From the NCBI GenBank assembly GCA_024509875.1, contig JAMPIV010019877.1, positions 335,839 through 399,838 of the forward strand: 64,000 nucleotides of DNA. Reading direction: 5' to 3'. Below, piece by piece: positions 23,781-33,135 of this stretch. Each line of letters begins with the position of its first letter. Position 1 is the first letter of the stretch. The notes under the pieces were generated by a model, which was given only the letters and a program-made list of their open reading frames with translations, ran no database searches and was not told the DNA's origin. Origin of the DNA: Oreohelix idahoensis. Its lineage: Eukaryota; Mollusca; Gastropoda; Stylommatophora; Oreohelicidae. The position numbers and the translations under genes were made by a program.

Positions 23781-25311
23781 TGATACACCCCAAATTGATA
23801 CATCCAATGTTGATGCAAGTGGTATTTCTTTATGTATCATTGTCACCCACGATGATAAGTGTAGACTTCATGTTGATACAGGTAGAATGTAGAAGGATCG
23901 GGTGATGTGTTATAATGGTCAACTCGAAACCGACACAGTGTTGATGTTGAGTGAGAGTGTAAATGTCAGGTGCGCGAATGCATGGACTGTTCTGTGAAGA
24001 TGACTAATGAATCAGGCACACACTCACTCATAGTTAAAAGTCACTGATGTGTACTACTGTGGACGTTTTTGTTCATGGATTTAATGAGACACGTACTGAC
24101 ATCACGGTTACAGTCACTGAACAGGTTGACAACAACATCGTATACTTGAAAAATGGTTTGCAATATCAAATAGGCATTCGTGTCGAATATAGGTACAACT
24201 GGACATTAGCATACAAGCACTCCTGGTCCTAGTTATCTGGCATCTCAGGCCCTAACTGACTAATCGCATCAGTTAGTGTTATCAAAACATGTTTATCATA
24301 TAAGGCTCCCTGGTAGGACCTCTTCTGGCTAAGTATTACAGTTCGTACCTTAGCAAATTGAAGGACGACAATCTTCAACCAACAATAGTAGGATTTATAA
24401 TAGACAGATCTCTGTATCGTCTTTAGATAGTAAGGGCACTCCTGTTCTCTGGACGATAATCCGCTAGACCAAAAGCGGGGTCAAAAATGGCTCCATCTTG
24501 CGTAAGCATCGCTCACACAGAAGGTGATTAAAGAAACCTAATTAAAGGCTCTGTTCCTTATACAAATGTGCATATAGGACTCTGCATGTCCGGTAATCAA
24601 AACTGCTGCATATATCAAGCTGTTCTGCTGCTAGGTAACATGCCGTCTTTATACTTGTATATATTCAACAAATCATATGGACGGACGTTATCACGTCGCC
24701 CACCTAGGTTTAGAAAGAGTTCACAAAAGTGTCTTCATACCTTAGTCATAGAAATAAACACACTAGCACATATCACACGCCATCACTTGGCGTAACAAAT
24801 GAACACTGGGAAAATCACCGACATAATAGTCATACAGAGAAACAATCTCCTTCCCAGAATAAGACCACAGAGATCAAATCTTCGAACTTTCCTGTCCGAA
24901 CAGCTTTCAGCAGATAACCAACATGACGGATGCCCTGACGACAACCTCGTCGTTCACACATGCGCAGAAGCACCCTTGACCCCAAAGTTCAGCTCCAAAA
25001 TAGGCCGACGTTAGACATTAAAAGATATAGAGATATAAGACTAAATCGCATTAAATAGTTAAGGAATAAACATTAACTCGGGTTATAAACCTTTTCAATC
25101 AAGACCAATCTGTTCCTGGCCATACCAGAAGCAAACTGACGTAAATCTAGTATTCATACGCCAGGTTGAGACACAAGAAAGATAACCCATATAACTGAAT
25201 ATAACATCGACCAATCAAGGTTATTTCCCTTAGATTATCAAATAAGTACCTTTCATCAGACAGATAGATAACTTTAAACATATTTTGCCTACGAAGAATC
25301 TGTTGGTAACA
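23781..25311 (-). repeat. 5' LTR of copy B
   Basis: This 1531-bp LTR starts TGTTACCAACAG on the minus strand and ends in CA. It is nearly identical to 14818-17030 without its LINE. It is followed by ATTGG, and then by the continuation of the RTE-like LINE reading frame. Confidence 0.95.
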
Positions 25312-25316
25312 ATTGG

Positions 25317-25571
25317 CTCCTAAATACCATCGCAATAAGGGAGCTGAAATTTTTCGGTCATATAAAAAGACATAATAGTCTGGAAAAAACAGTGATGGAA
25401 GGCATGGTCCCTGGAAAACGGGGAAGGGGTCAACCTAGACGACGGTGGACCCAGGACATCACAGAGAGTCTGAACTTGTCTTTGGCTGATGCAGGTCGAC
25501 TTGCCCAGAATCGTGATGCGTTCAGAGCAGCTGTAATGGAGACAACGTTCTGTAAAGAATACGTCACATGA
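25317..25571 (+). pseudogene. RTE-like reverse transcriptase, C-terminal part
   Basis: Continues the frame broken at 14817: a FFGHIKRHN motif, a basic GRGQPRRRWTQDI segment and a conserved C-terminal helix, stopping at 25569-25571. This segment has no internal stops. It shows that copy B landed inside an existing LINE. Confidence 0.9.
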
Positions 25572-25585
25572 TGATGAATGATAAC

Positions 25586-25984
25586 TATGTATTGATGTTG
25601 TGATTTTTTTTCTAACGATATAATAAACTTAATAAACCTTAAGCTATTGGTGTTGGTCAAAACCTCCCCTGCCATTTATATGTGACCCATAGTTTATCTG
25701 TTTTCTACGTATGTTCGCATTTATGTCACAAAATTGTTTGTGTGTGCGTACGTGAGGGTAGTGTAATTTGAATCAGTATCAAGTGAGAAAGTGCGTCTCC
25801 ATTAAAGTGTGTCGTACTAGATAGGCTGGATTAGAGCAATTACTCAATCCAAGACCGTATTTTCTCTTACACCAGTTCTCCTCGTAAGCAGGACTATTTC
25901 GCACACCTTCCTCTCACATAGCTCTCACTATATCACCTCTGCTTGGAGGGGACCATGAATATCTTAGGCCTATCTATAAAATTT
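25586..25984. other. No gene seen
   Basis: AT-rich flank of the RTE-like LINE, with a T-run near 25604. Nothing recognisable. Confidence 0.5.
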
Positions 25985-27110
25985 ACGACAGTGCCCATTC
26001 CATATTCCAGAGTTGGGCGGATATGTCCTACTTAGACTTGCTTCGTGATTTGTATATCTGCTCCCCAGCTGGTCCCCGAAAGTTTTTTCATTAACTGCAG
26101 TTTGCGTGTGGCTTTTCTTTCAGTTTCTTCGATATGTGATCTCCTTGTCAGTTTTTTGTCAAATTTTAATCACAAGTATACAGGGTTTTCCTCTTTTGGC
26201 AGTGGAGTGTTGTCCAGTGTGAGATTGTAGTTTTTAGGTTTGGTCGAGAGGGAGAAGAGTGTGGTGGCAGTCTTATTCTTGTTTATTTGGACGCCCCAGG
26301 TTTTGGCCCAATCTTCAACTTTATTTATTGCCTCCAGCATTCTCACTTTTGCCACTCTTGTGTATTCAGACTGAGTCTATATAGCAAGATCGTCAGCATG
26401 TAGTGCCCTGTGGACGTATGGTGTGAATAGCTTTGGCAGGTCGTCCATGAAGATGATACAGAGTGCTGGGGATAATACTCCTCCCTGTGGGACCCCTTCT
26501 GGTATGACAACCATTTTGCTTTTCTTTCCCTGGAGTTTAACTCTTGCATTTCTTCTACGTAGGAAGTTCTTAATCCACTGTAGCACTCTGCTTTCGATTC
26601 CTTTCTGCACTAGTTTTAGCAGTAGGCCCTCTTTCCAGACTGTATCAAATGCCTTTGTGAGATCAAAGAAAGAAGCTAGGAGTTTGGGTTGTTTCTGGAA
26701 AACATCTTCAATTTCTTGGGCGAGATATGCTGTTTGATCGTCAGTGTTTCTGTGTTTTCTGAAGCCTGATTGGCAGTCATCTAGCAGCTTGTTTTCTTCA
26801 AGGTAATTTCGAAGCCTGTTGACCATTCTTTCCATTACTTTTCCCAGGTAACATAACAGGCTGATGGGGCGGCAGCTTGATTTGTTAGTTTTTTTATTTC
26901 CCTTTCTTTGCAACTTGTATTATTGCTGCCTCTTTCCATTTCTCTAGGAAGATCTCTTGTGTTCACGACTCACTGAAGAGGTCTAATATTCTGGCCTTTC
27001 CTTGAAATCCTAGATGCTTGATCATTTCATTTGTGATTCCGTCTGGCCCACGAGCCTTCTTCTTTTTAAGATTATGGATTGCTACATTCAGTTCTGTTTT
27101 TTATTTGAAA
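25985..27110 (-). pseudogene. I/Jockey-like LINE reverse transcriptase remnant
   Basis: Reading leftward from about 27085: a KKARGPDGITNEMIKHLG block, KWKEAAI, then an open 178-codon stretch (26913-26377) with RPISLLCYLGKVMERMV, QSGFRKHRNTDDQ, FFDLTKAFDTVW, the VPQGGVLSPALC block and a catalytic box reading HADDLAI. The frame then shifts, and WAKTWGVQINKNKT follows near 26300. A thumb remnant (RPTLEYGMGTV) reaches about 25990. Endonuclease, ORF1 and 3' end are missing. The RT resembles I/Jockey/Nimb-type LINEs rather than the RTE copies nearby. Confidence 0.85.
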
Positions 27111-27186
27111 GAGTGAGGTCATAGAGTCTGGGCATGGCTGCTGAATTCGGAGAAGGTTTTTTGTCTCTTGACTTACTTCAGCAGTT

Positions 27187-27456
27187 CTTGTTCCTGTCAT
27201 CTTGATTGTGCTTCCTTCAGCGTAGAAGTTTGCTAGAACGTTTGTTCTTGTCATCTTGATTGTGCTTTCTTCAGTGTAGATGTTTGCTACAACGTTTGTT
27301 CTTGTCATCTTGATTGTGCTTTCTTCAGTGTAGAAGTTTGCTCGAACGTTTGTTCTTGTCATCTTGTTTGTGCTTCCTTCAGCGTAGAAGTTTGCTAAAA
27401 TGTTTGTTCTTATCATCTTGATTGTGCTTCCTTCAGCGTAGAAGTTTGCTAGAACG
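27187..27456 (+). repeat. 54-bp minisatellite, five units
   Basis: Five direct units with exact 54-bp spacing; the CAG of CTTC(C/T)TTCAG ends at 27220, 27274, 27328, 27382 and 27436. Since 54 is a multiple of 3, the minus strand reads as five 18-residue repeats. On the plus strand each unit contains a pyrimidine-rich stretch ending in CAG, matching a 3' splice-site consensus, and the last one leads into the AT-hook frame. Confidence 0.9.
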
Positions 27457-28222
27457 TTCAGAACCATTTGCAGATTGCATACAAAGTAAGAATGATGTAC
27501 ATCATGCAATCTCTGACTTGCCAGTAAGGAGGCAACTACAGCCAAACACTCAAAACATTCCTAAATTTAATTTAAGTACAGGAACCAGAACGTCCAACAG
27601 CCACAGACAACAAAATTTAGGATGCCGACAAGCTTCTCCCTCCTCGACGGTTAATAGCAGTTTGTTTGCTATCTCCTCAAAAGAAATTGCCCGAAGAATG
27701 GTGAGCAGATTGGTACCTCAGCAAACATTTTCAAACAGCCAAAGACAGGAAGCACCATCAGCTAATGCCAATCTGCTGCATCAGGTGACTGAAACTGACC
27801 AAACCAGAACACACCAGACATGTACATTGCAGTCTACAGGGATTGACAATATGTCTTCTCAGTCAAGTGTGGTAGTACCTTCAACTGTTCTTGGAAATAC
27901 CAATCAGCCAGCTCACTCTTGTGCATCCCAGACCATAAATATGGACAGATCTACTCAAGCACAAGTTATCCCTCATGACCTGACTAGAGGTTCTAGCAAA
28001 CATACGAAAGTAGTTGTGCCAGAAAAAAGAAAGAGAGGACGACCAAAGCTGAAAATCTCAGCAGGCAATAAGTTGAAGGAGGCTATAACGTGCCAGATTA
28101 ATGGAACGTCACAAAAAGGACAAATAGAACATTACTTACCTTTGATGACAAATTCAGTCACTCAAGTAAATAGGTCATTGTCAGAAAATATGACTGATTG
28201 TTCTAAAAAACTGTCTAGCTAA
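27437..28222 (+). CDS. AT-hook open frame, possible host exon
   Basis: An open stretch of about 260 codons, rich in Ser, Thr and Gln. The AT-hook-like core PEKRKRGRPKLK (about 28018-28053) would bind the minor groove of AT-rich DNA. No ATG occurs near the beginning, and the frame opens directly after a TTCCTTCAG acceptor-like site at 27428-27436, so I read it as an internal or last exon. It stops at 28220-28222, and a second frame with related composition follows at once. No other domain is recognised. It may be a transcriptional or chromatin protein, but a transposon-derived ORF is possible. Confidence 0.5.
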   Translation, partial: RRSLLERSEPFADCIQSKNDVHHAISDLPVRRQLQPNTQNIPKFNLSTGTRTSNSHRQQNLGCRQASPSSTVNSSLFAISSKEIARRMVSRLVPQQTFSNSQRQEAPSANANLLHQVTETDQTRTHQTCTLQSTGIDNMSSQSSVVVPSTVLGNTNQPAHSCASQTINMDRSTQAQVIPHDLTRGSSKHTKVVVPEKRKRGRPKLKISAGNKLKEAITCQINGTSQKGQIEHYLPLMTNSVTQVNRSLSENMTDCSKKLSS

Positions 28223-28736
28223 TCCAAAATATATTCAGCATTCATCTAAAAACTGTAGCACAAAGACTACAGCAGACAATATTCAATATTTGTTCAAAAG
28301 TAGTAGCACAGAAGCTACACCAGATAGTATTCTACATTTATCTAAAACCTGTGGTACAAAAATAGCAGCGAACAATAATCAGCATTTATCTAAAAACTGT
28401 GACACACAGACTACAGGAGACAATATTCAATATTTGTCACCTAAAAACAGTAGCAAAGAAGCTACACCAGACAGTATTCTACATTTATCTGCAACCTGTG
28501 ACACAAAAGCAAAAGCAGGCAAATCTCAGCGTATTTCGAAAGCTCAAGATGGATATATTGTATCTAGTGGGAACACAGATGTTTCCTTATTAATCAGCAA
28601 CTTGCGCACGGTTCAACTTATAGCAGACGAGGAAATTACAGGTACAGGTAAGGACTTCCCTCCAGTCTTTTGGGATGAGGATTTTGCCAGCATCCGCATG
28701 TCTCAATCCTTTTGGAATAGTCTAACTCTATGGTGA
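28203..28736 (+). CDS. Repeat-rich open frame downstream of the AT-hook frame
   Basis: Another frame overlaps the end of the previous one. It encodes imperfect repeats of roughly 28 residues built on (Y/H)LSKNC-T-T and EATPDSILHLS motifs (about 28230-28510). A non-repetitive acidic tail with FPPVFWDEDF follows, ending at 28736. The change of frame inside an A-run (TCTAAAAAACTG, 28202-28213) suggests a single-base indel, so the two frames may be one damaged gene or one gene with an assembly error. A small intron is the alternative. Product unknown. Confidence 0.45.
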   Translation, partial: LKNCLANPKYIQHSSKNCSTKTTADNIQYLFKSSSTEATPDSILHLSKTCGTKIAANNNQHLSKNCDTQTTGDNIQYLSPKNSSKEATPDSILHLSATCDTKAKAGKSQRISKAQDGYIVSSGNTDVSLLISNLRTVQLIADEEITGTGKDFPPVFWDEDFASIRMSQSFWNSLTLW

Positions 28737-29181
28737 TCGGAAAAAAACTGAAGAGATGTCAAAATTTTAATTTTTTTCTCTTCATGAAAAAAATATTTAG
28801 GACATTATACCATCTTGTGCTTTGTGTTTAGGGGTAGGACTGCCAGGGTCATTATCAATTACGGCATTTACCTAAGTATAGTCTTCTAATGTTTTCTGCT
28901 TACAATTTTACTTGTATCTTGAGTTATTCAGATTTCTGATTTCCATTTCTTGCAAGAATGCCTCTAGTACTTTTTTGTTTAAAACATTTCTATGATACAG
29001 GGTATCCTTAAATATATTTTGTGGTTTTTCTTTACAAAATGTTTTTTAAAGGCAGTTTGCATCATTGTGGGGAGGCATGCACCGTCAACCTAGGCACAAA
29101 GTCCATCAGTTATATTAGGACAAATAAAGGTGTAACTGTAAAGGTAGTCCCACAACAAATACTGCCAAAGGGGAGTGAAAA
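28737..29181. other. No gene seen
   Basis: AT-rich sequence that could be the 3' flank of the AT-hook frame. No clear polyadenylation signal was singled out. Confidence 0.45.
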
Positions 29182-29380
29182 GTTAGAGACTTCCTATACT
29201 TGGTCTCAGCTCTATGAGGTAGAACCAGTTTCCTTCTTCACTGCCTTTGCCCTCCATAACTCAAGAGCAGAGTCAGATACCCATTTACAGATGGGTAGAC
29301 GAACGTTGTGCTGCCTTGTTTTAAACTCGCTAACTTTGCCTCAAGAAGCAGGAGCTCTAACCACTCTACACGCTAATATA
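29182..29380 (-). mobile_element. tRNA-derived SINE copy
   Basis: On the minus strand a degenerate tRNA-like head (AGTGGTTAGAG near 29360) is followed by the core AAATGGGTATC. A body (AAACTGGTT, AGTATAGGAAGTCTCTAAC) is nearly the same as that of the plus-strand copy at 58222-58375. A short open frame overlapping this segment is therefore not a gene. Confidence 0.7.
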
Positions 29381-29972
29381 TGAAAGACATTCTCATTTCC
29401 AAGATGACTTATGCTGGTTGCTTTTTTTTTTTTGCGTTGATTTAAAGTAATCTCGAAAAAGTTCACATCTAAAAGGCTTTATATTCATGACCGGCAAACC
29501 TAGAATGTAACTGATCTTTAGCTTGCAATCTGCACAGATGCCTAGAGTGACTTATCAGACTTGCGATGTGCAGACCTTGTCACCTGTATCTAACTGGGGC
29601 CCGAAAGGAGAGCAAAGAACAGCAAAACTGTAACCTACCAGTATATTGTAAATGTCAACTATGAAGGGTTGAGCATGGGACCAGCAATCCTGTAGAAACT
29701 AAGCCACAAATAGATCAACAACAGTATAGACAGGTCTACTAAATAAAATAATTCAACTCGGGTCGTCCAAGACATGAGGAGGCTCTCTGGTAAGGAAGTT
29801 TATGGTGCAACTCAATGAAAGGAGAAACAATATATGAGAAGATGGTGCTGGTGATGGATAGGGTACAGTTGAGGAAACCTGTTGATAACATTACAAGTCA
29901 GTTCTTTTTTCTGGAACACCCCCTCCCCCCCTTTGTGGTTGGTTGATGTTAATATAGTTTGTTGTAAAGAAA

Positions 29973-31870
29973 TCTTAGTGTACTGAATGAGGTCAGCTGT
30001 GAAGGTCCCTGAATATAATAAATATTAGAGTAAATTTCCAGGGCCCCTTTCTACTACCACCACTATGATCTCATTCAGACTTATTCTTGATAGACTATAA
30101 GATGACTACGTTTGGTGTCTAGGGTTATGAAATGTTAGTGTAAGGTTGCATTAACCAACTGAACATATAAACAATTACAGAAATTATTTTATTATATAAT
30201 ACAACACAACAGTATCACGACAATCACATACAAACTACACTTTAAAAGACTATCTTTAGTAAGTCAGTAGTTGAAAGTTAATGTTTTTCAATTTATTGCC
30301 TGAATCTAATTTATTTAGAATCAGGACTGACAATCAAAGTGAAATCATAGAAATTAATTACATCAATCAATTTACATAATGGATCTTATGACCATAATAC
30401 ACATATTATTATATAAGGGTGTAGTTGTATTGTTTAACTGAGGTGACTTCTAGTATACACTGGTTGATTGTTTACTATCATCATCTCTGCATGTTGTTTG
30501 TAAGTTTTTATGGACACTGATGGAATGTTTATATCACTATTCTCTATATAATGTTTGTTGAGCGACCAGGTGCCGAAACATGCACCTAACTTGGTAATAT
30601 GCTGTAGGAATCTTCCTGCACTTCGCTGAACGACAACCTTCAGCTCCCACTTCTTCAAGAATGATGGTGGTTTACAGTTGTCTCCGAAAAAGGCAAGACT
30701 GTGGCATGAATATATCGGCCCACTGTAGTCTGGCACCAGTTATTGACAGCAACCAAATACCTCTGAAATCAGAAGGATATGCCTCCTTCGTAATCAACAG
30801 CCTACACTAATACTCAACAACCAGGACAGGCACATTACAAACAAACATGCAAGATCAGCTCTTTACGACAATCCCTTTCACCAGTTTCTTTTGATGTGAC
30901 CAGGTATACCAGTATTCCTCTCCCCTAATAGTTACAACGCCTCTGCAATTCCAGCAATAATATGTTGTCCATACCATAGGATAGGTATTATGCTCCTGAT
31001 GATAATCCTATATAATTTAGTTGGTCTACACCTCTCTGATATTCTTTCATATGCTGGATCTATCTCTAGACTCTGTTTTGAGTCTGCCATAGACTCACTT
31101 ACTTATAATCGTATGTTAGTATCTCACATTCAAATTTTATTTTAAATAAAATATTAAGAAAATCAATCTTACCACAGATGTAAGGAAATAACACAAGTAA
31201 AACGATGATTAGGCAATAGAATCTGGCACATTTTCGATCTGCCTTTGTCCAGGCTTTTCCTTTATTAAAAAATTCTTAGCCTGTTCTCAACGTACTTGAT
31301 TTTCACAGAATTTATTTTCAAAAATGGCAGTGAACCGACGCTTCTACTTGACCATATCTAACGTTCTAACCAATCAGGCCATGTTTACATGAGCCTTTGA
31401 AAAAAACTATCCATCCTATACGTTTCCATTAACAACCATATTTGTATTTCTAGGTCACCCAATAATGTTTCGCCTTACATTTTACTACAGCCAATCAAAT
31501 CGTATCTAACTTGTTGGCCTCATTTCTCCCAAAGCAGTGTTTTCCAAACATGCCATAAAAAAAAATTAAGCAGATATGATCTTGTGCTGTCAGTCAACTC
31601 CACTATAGTATTTTGGCTATAATTTGTTAATTAATGGACTATTTGCGAAACACATAACATATTCTTTGTCAGCAAGTCCTAAGGTACCCGAATATATAAG
31701 TTTAATGGGGCTAAGTGGCTTCGTTCAAAATATGTATTTTTCTATGATAGTCGTGTATTTGCTGTTACCACCGTTCACTTCCATACTAGGGGATGTCTTC
31801 TGTACTTACGATAGAATTTCGTCATTCCTAATAAGAGCTAAAGTCGTTTTAGTGACACGTGTCGTCTACA
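29973..31870 (+). repeat. Unknown 1.9-kb repeat, copy 1
   Basis: Collinear, diverged similarity to 41158-43000 in direct orientation. Matching landmarks include CTTAGTGTACTGA at the start, GCCTCTGCAATTCCAGCA near 30948, CCAATCNNGCCATGTTTACA near 31370 and TTCTTTGTCAGCAAGTCCTAAGG near 31660. It contains no recognisable protein. A hairpin near the start (29983-29991 with 30070-30078) is conserved in copy 2 with a base-pair-preserving change. Confidence 0.8.
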
Positions 31871-32943
31871 TGTTCTAACTTTTTCATCGTATTTTGGGGG
31901 AACCCCTAAGGCAAGGCTTGCCAATGTGCTAGTGTTGGCTTTTAGTTTAAATCAATGCGAAACGAATTAGCATTTCATCTTTCCTTGCCCCTCCTCGTTC
32001 CACAATGCATTTTTAGGCACAATTTTCTTAGAACTAGGAAAAGTGATTATGTCAAGGACGAATTTGAAAAATTTGGGTACCGTTTTGTTCGGCTATTCGT
32101 TAGCAAATATTCTGAAGGCGTAGGCGATACCAACAGTTCTAGCAAAATTCGTTTATACTTTCTTATCTTTTCCTTTATGCCCGATATTATTATATATTAA
32201 TTTAGATATTGTATTTAGAAATTCACTACAACCTTTCATTGCTCATACCATGGGTTCTGGCTACTGTCCCTGTTTCTATTTTTTCTTCTTCTCTTCCTTA
32301 CTACTTCTTACCCAACTGTTTCTTTTCCTTTCTGAGACTAGAACGTTAACCTCTCAAAGTTACTGGTTTCTTATTATTATTTTCTACAGATAAAATGTTC
32401 TGGCTTATTTCTGTGTGCACTTGAATGACGAAGACTGGCCTAAACCGCCAAGGAATGACTTTTCTACCAACTGTTCTTACTACACACTACTAAACAAAAC
32501 CGTTCATACCAGCTGTCTCTGCGCTTGGGAAAAACACACTTGTCTTGAACCCACTGCATGGGTGTGGAAATCACACACCATCAAAACTACATCTAAATTG
32601 CTTAAACAGCAATTCTCTATAAAGATGGCATTTGAGTCTCCAAGGAACTAGACAACCGTACATCTCTTGTGAACACTATGGCTTGTTGTCTACGATATTC
32701 CATGTGGTGCTCACCATTCAAACATTTTTAATACATGGGAGACATCTAAGGGACAGCATAATATTATTACCTCCCTTCGCTAACTGTCCCTATTCCATAT
32801 ATCCCTATTTCTCTTAGTACATTCTATAACGTTATTCAAAAATTGTGAACCAAACTCACAATCTAATACTTTTCTCAAGGGGCTTAACGTACAGAGTAGG
32901 CTCCCTTAGTAAAAAATCGCAAACCTTCACTTTATTATTTCCC
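31871..32943. other. No gene seen
   Basis: AT-rich, only short open frames. No repeat family recognised before the 89-bp block at 32944. Confidence 0.5.
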
Positions 32944-33032
32944 ATGTCAACACAATATAACCGCACATCATTTGCCATTCAATTTTCATAAAGCATAACT
33001 TTATACTAAACTTCTCTACTGACTCCAAAGCT
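32944..33032 (+). repeat. 89-bp sharply bounded repeat, copy 1
   Basis: Two mismatches over 89 bp to 52804-52892, same orientation, with unrelated sequence on both sides. Immediately followed by the leader of a LINE ORF1. Confidence 0.9.
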
Positions 33033-33135
33033 TGGGGTTTCACTTCTGTCATAGGACACCATTCAGACTCCGGACAGCACTAAATTAAATCGAGCGTCCT
33101 TTTCAAGGCGAACGCAGCCGTCGGATTTCACTAAA

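Larger units (their letters stand above)
14818..25311 (-). mobile_element. Gmr1-like LTR retrotransposon, copy B
   Basis: A complete-length element on the minus strand: 5' LTR 23781-25311, gag from 22625 leftward, integrase about 20255-19473, RT-RNase H 19427-17513, 3' LTR 14818-17030. The 5-bp target duplication ATTGG lies at 14813-14817 and 25312-25316, and both LTRs run TG...CA on either strand. Gene order is gag, protease-like, integrase, RT, RNase H, as in copies A and C. It sits inside the RTE-like LINE and itself contains a LINE fragment (14871-15538) and a SINE-like insert (20339-20547). Frameshifts in gag, integrase and RT make it non-autonomous now. Confidence 0.95.
12979..25575 (+). 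mobile_element. RTE-like LINE, 5'-truncated, split by an LTR retrotransposon
   Basis: The LINE occupies 12979-14817 and resumes at 25317-25575. The reading frame joins across the LTR element once one copy of its ATTGG duplication is discounted. The 3' end is very short: the stop codon (25569-25571) is followed by a few ATG-type repeats, a hallmark of RTE-clade LINEs. GAATGATAAC flanks both outer ends (12969-12978 and 25576-25585) and is the probable target-site duplication. It partly resembles the tail repeat, so it is less certain than the other duplications reported here. Confidence 0.8.

Noticed and set aside
29021..29383. 120-codon open frame
   Set aside because: Its second half is antisense to a SINE and the first half has no recognisable feature.
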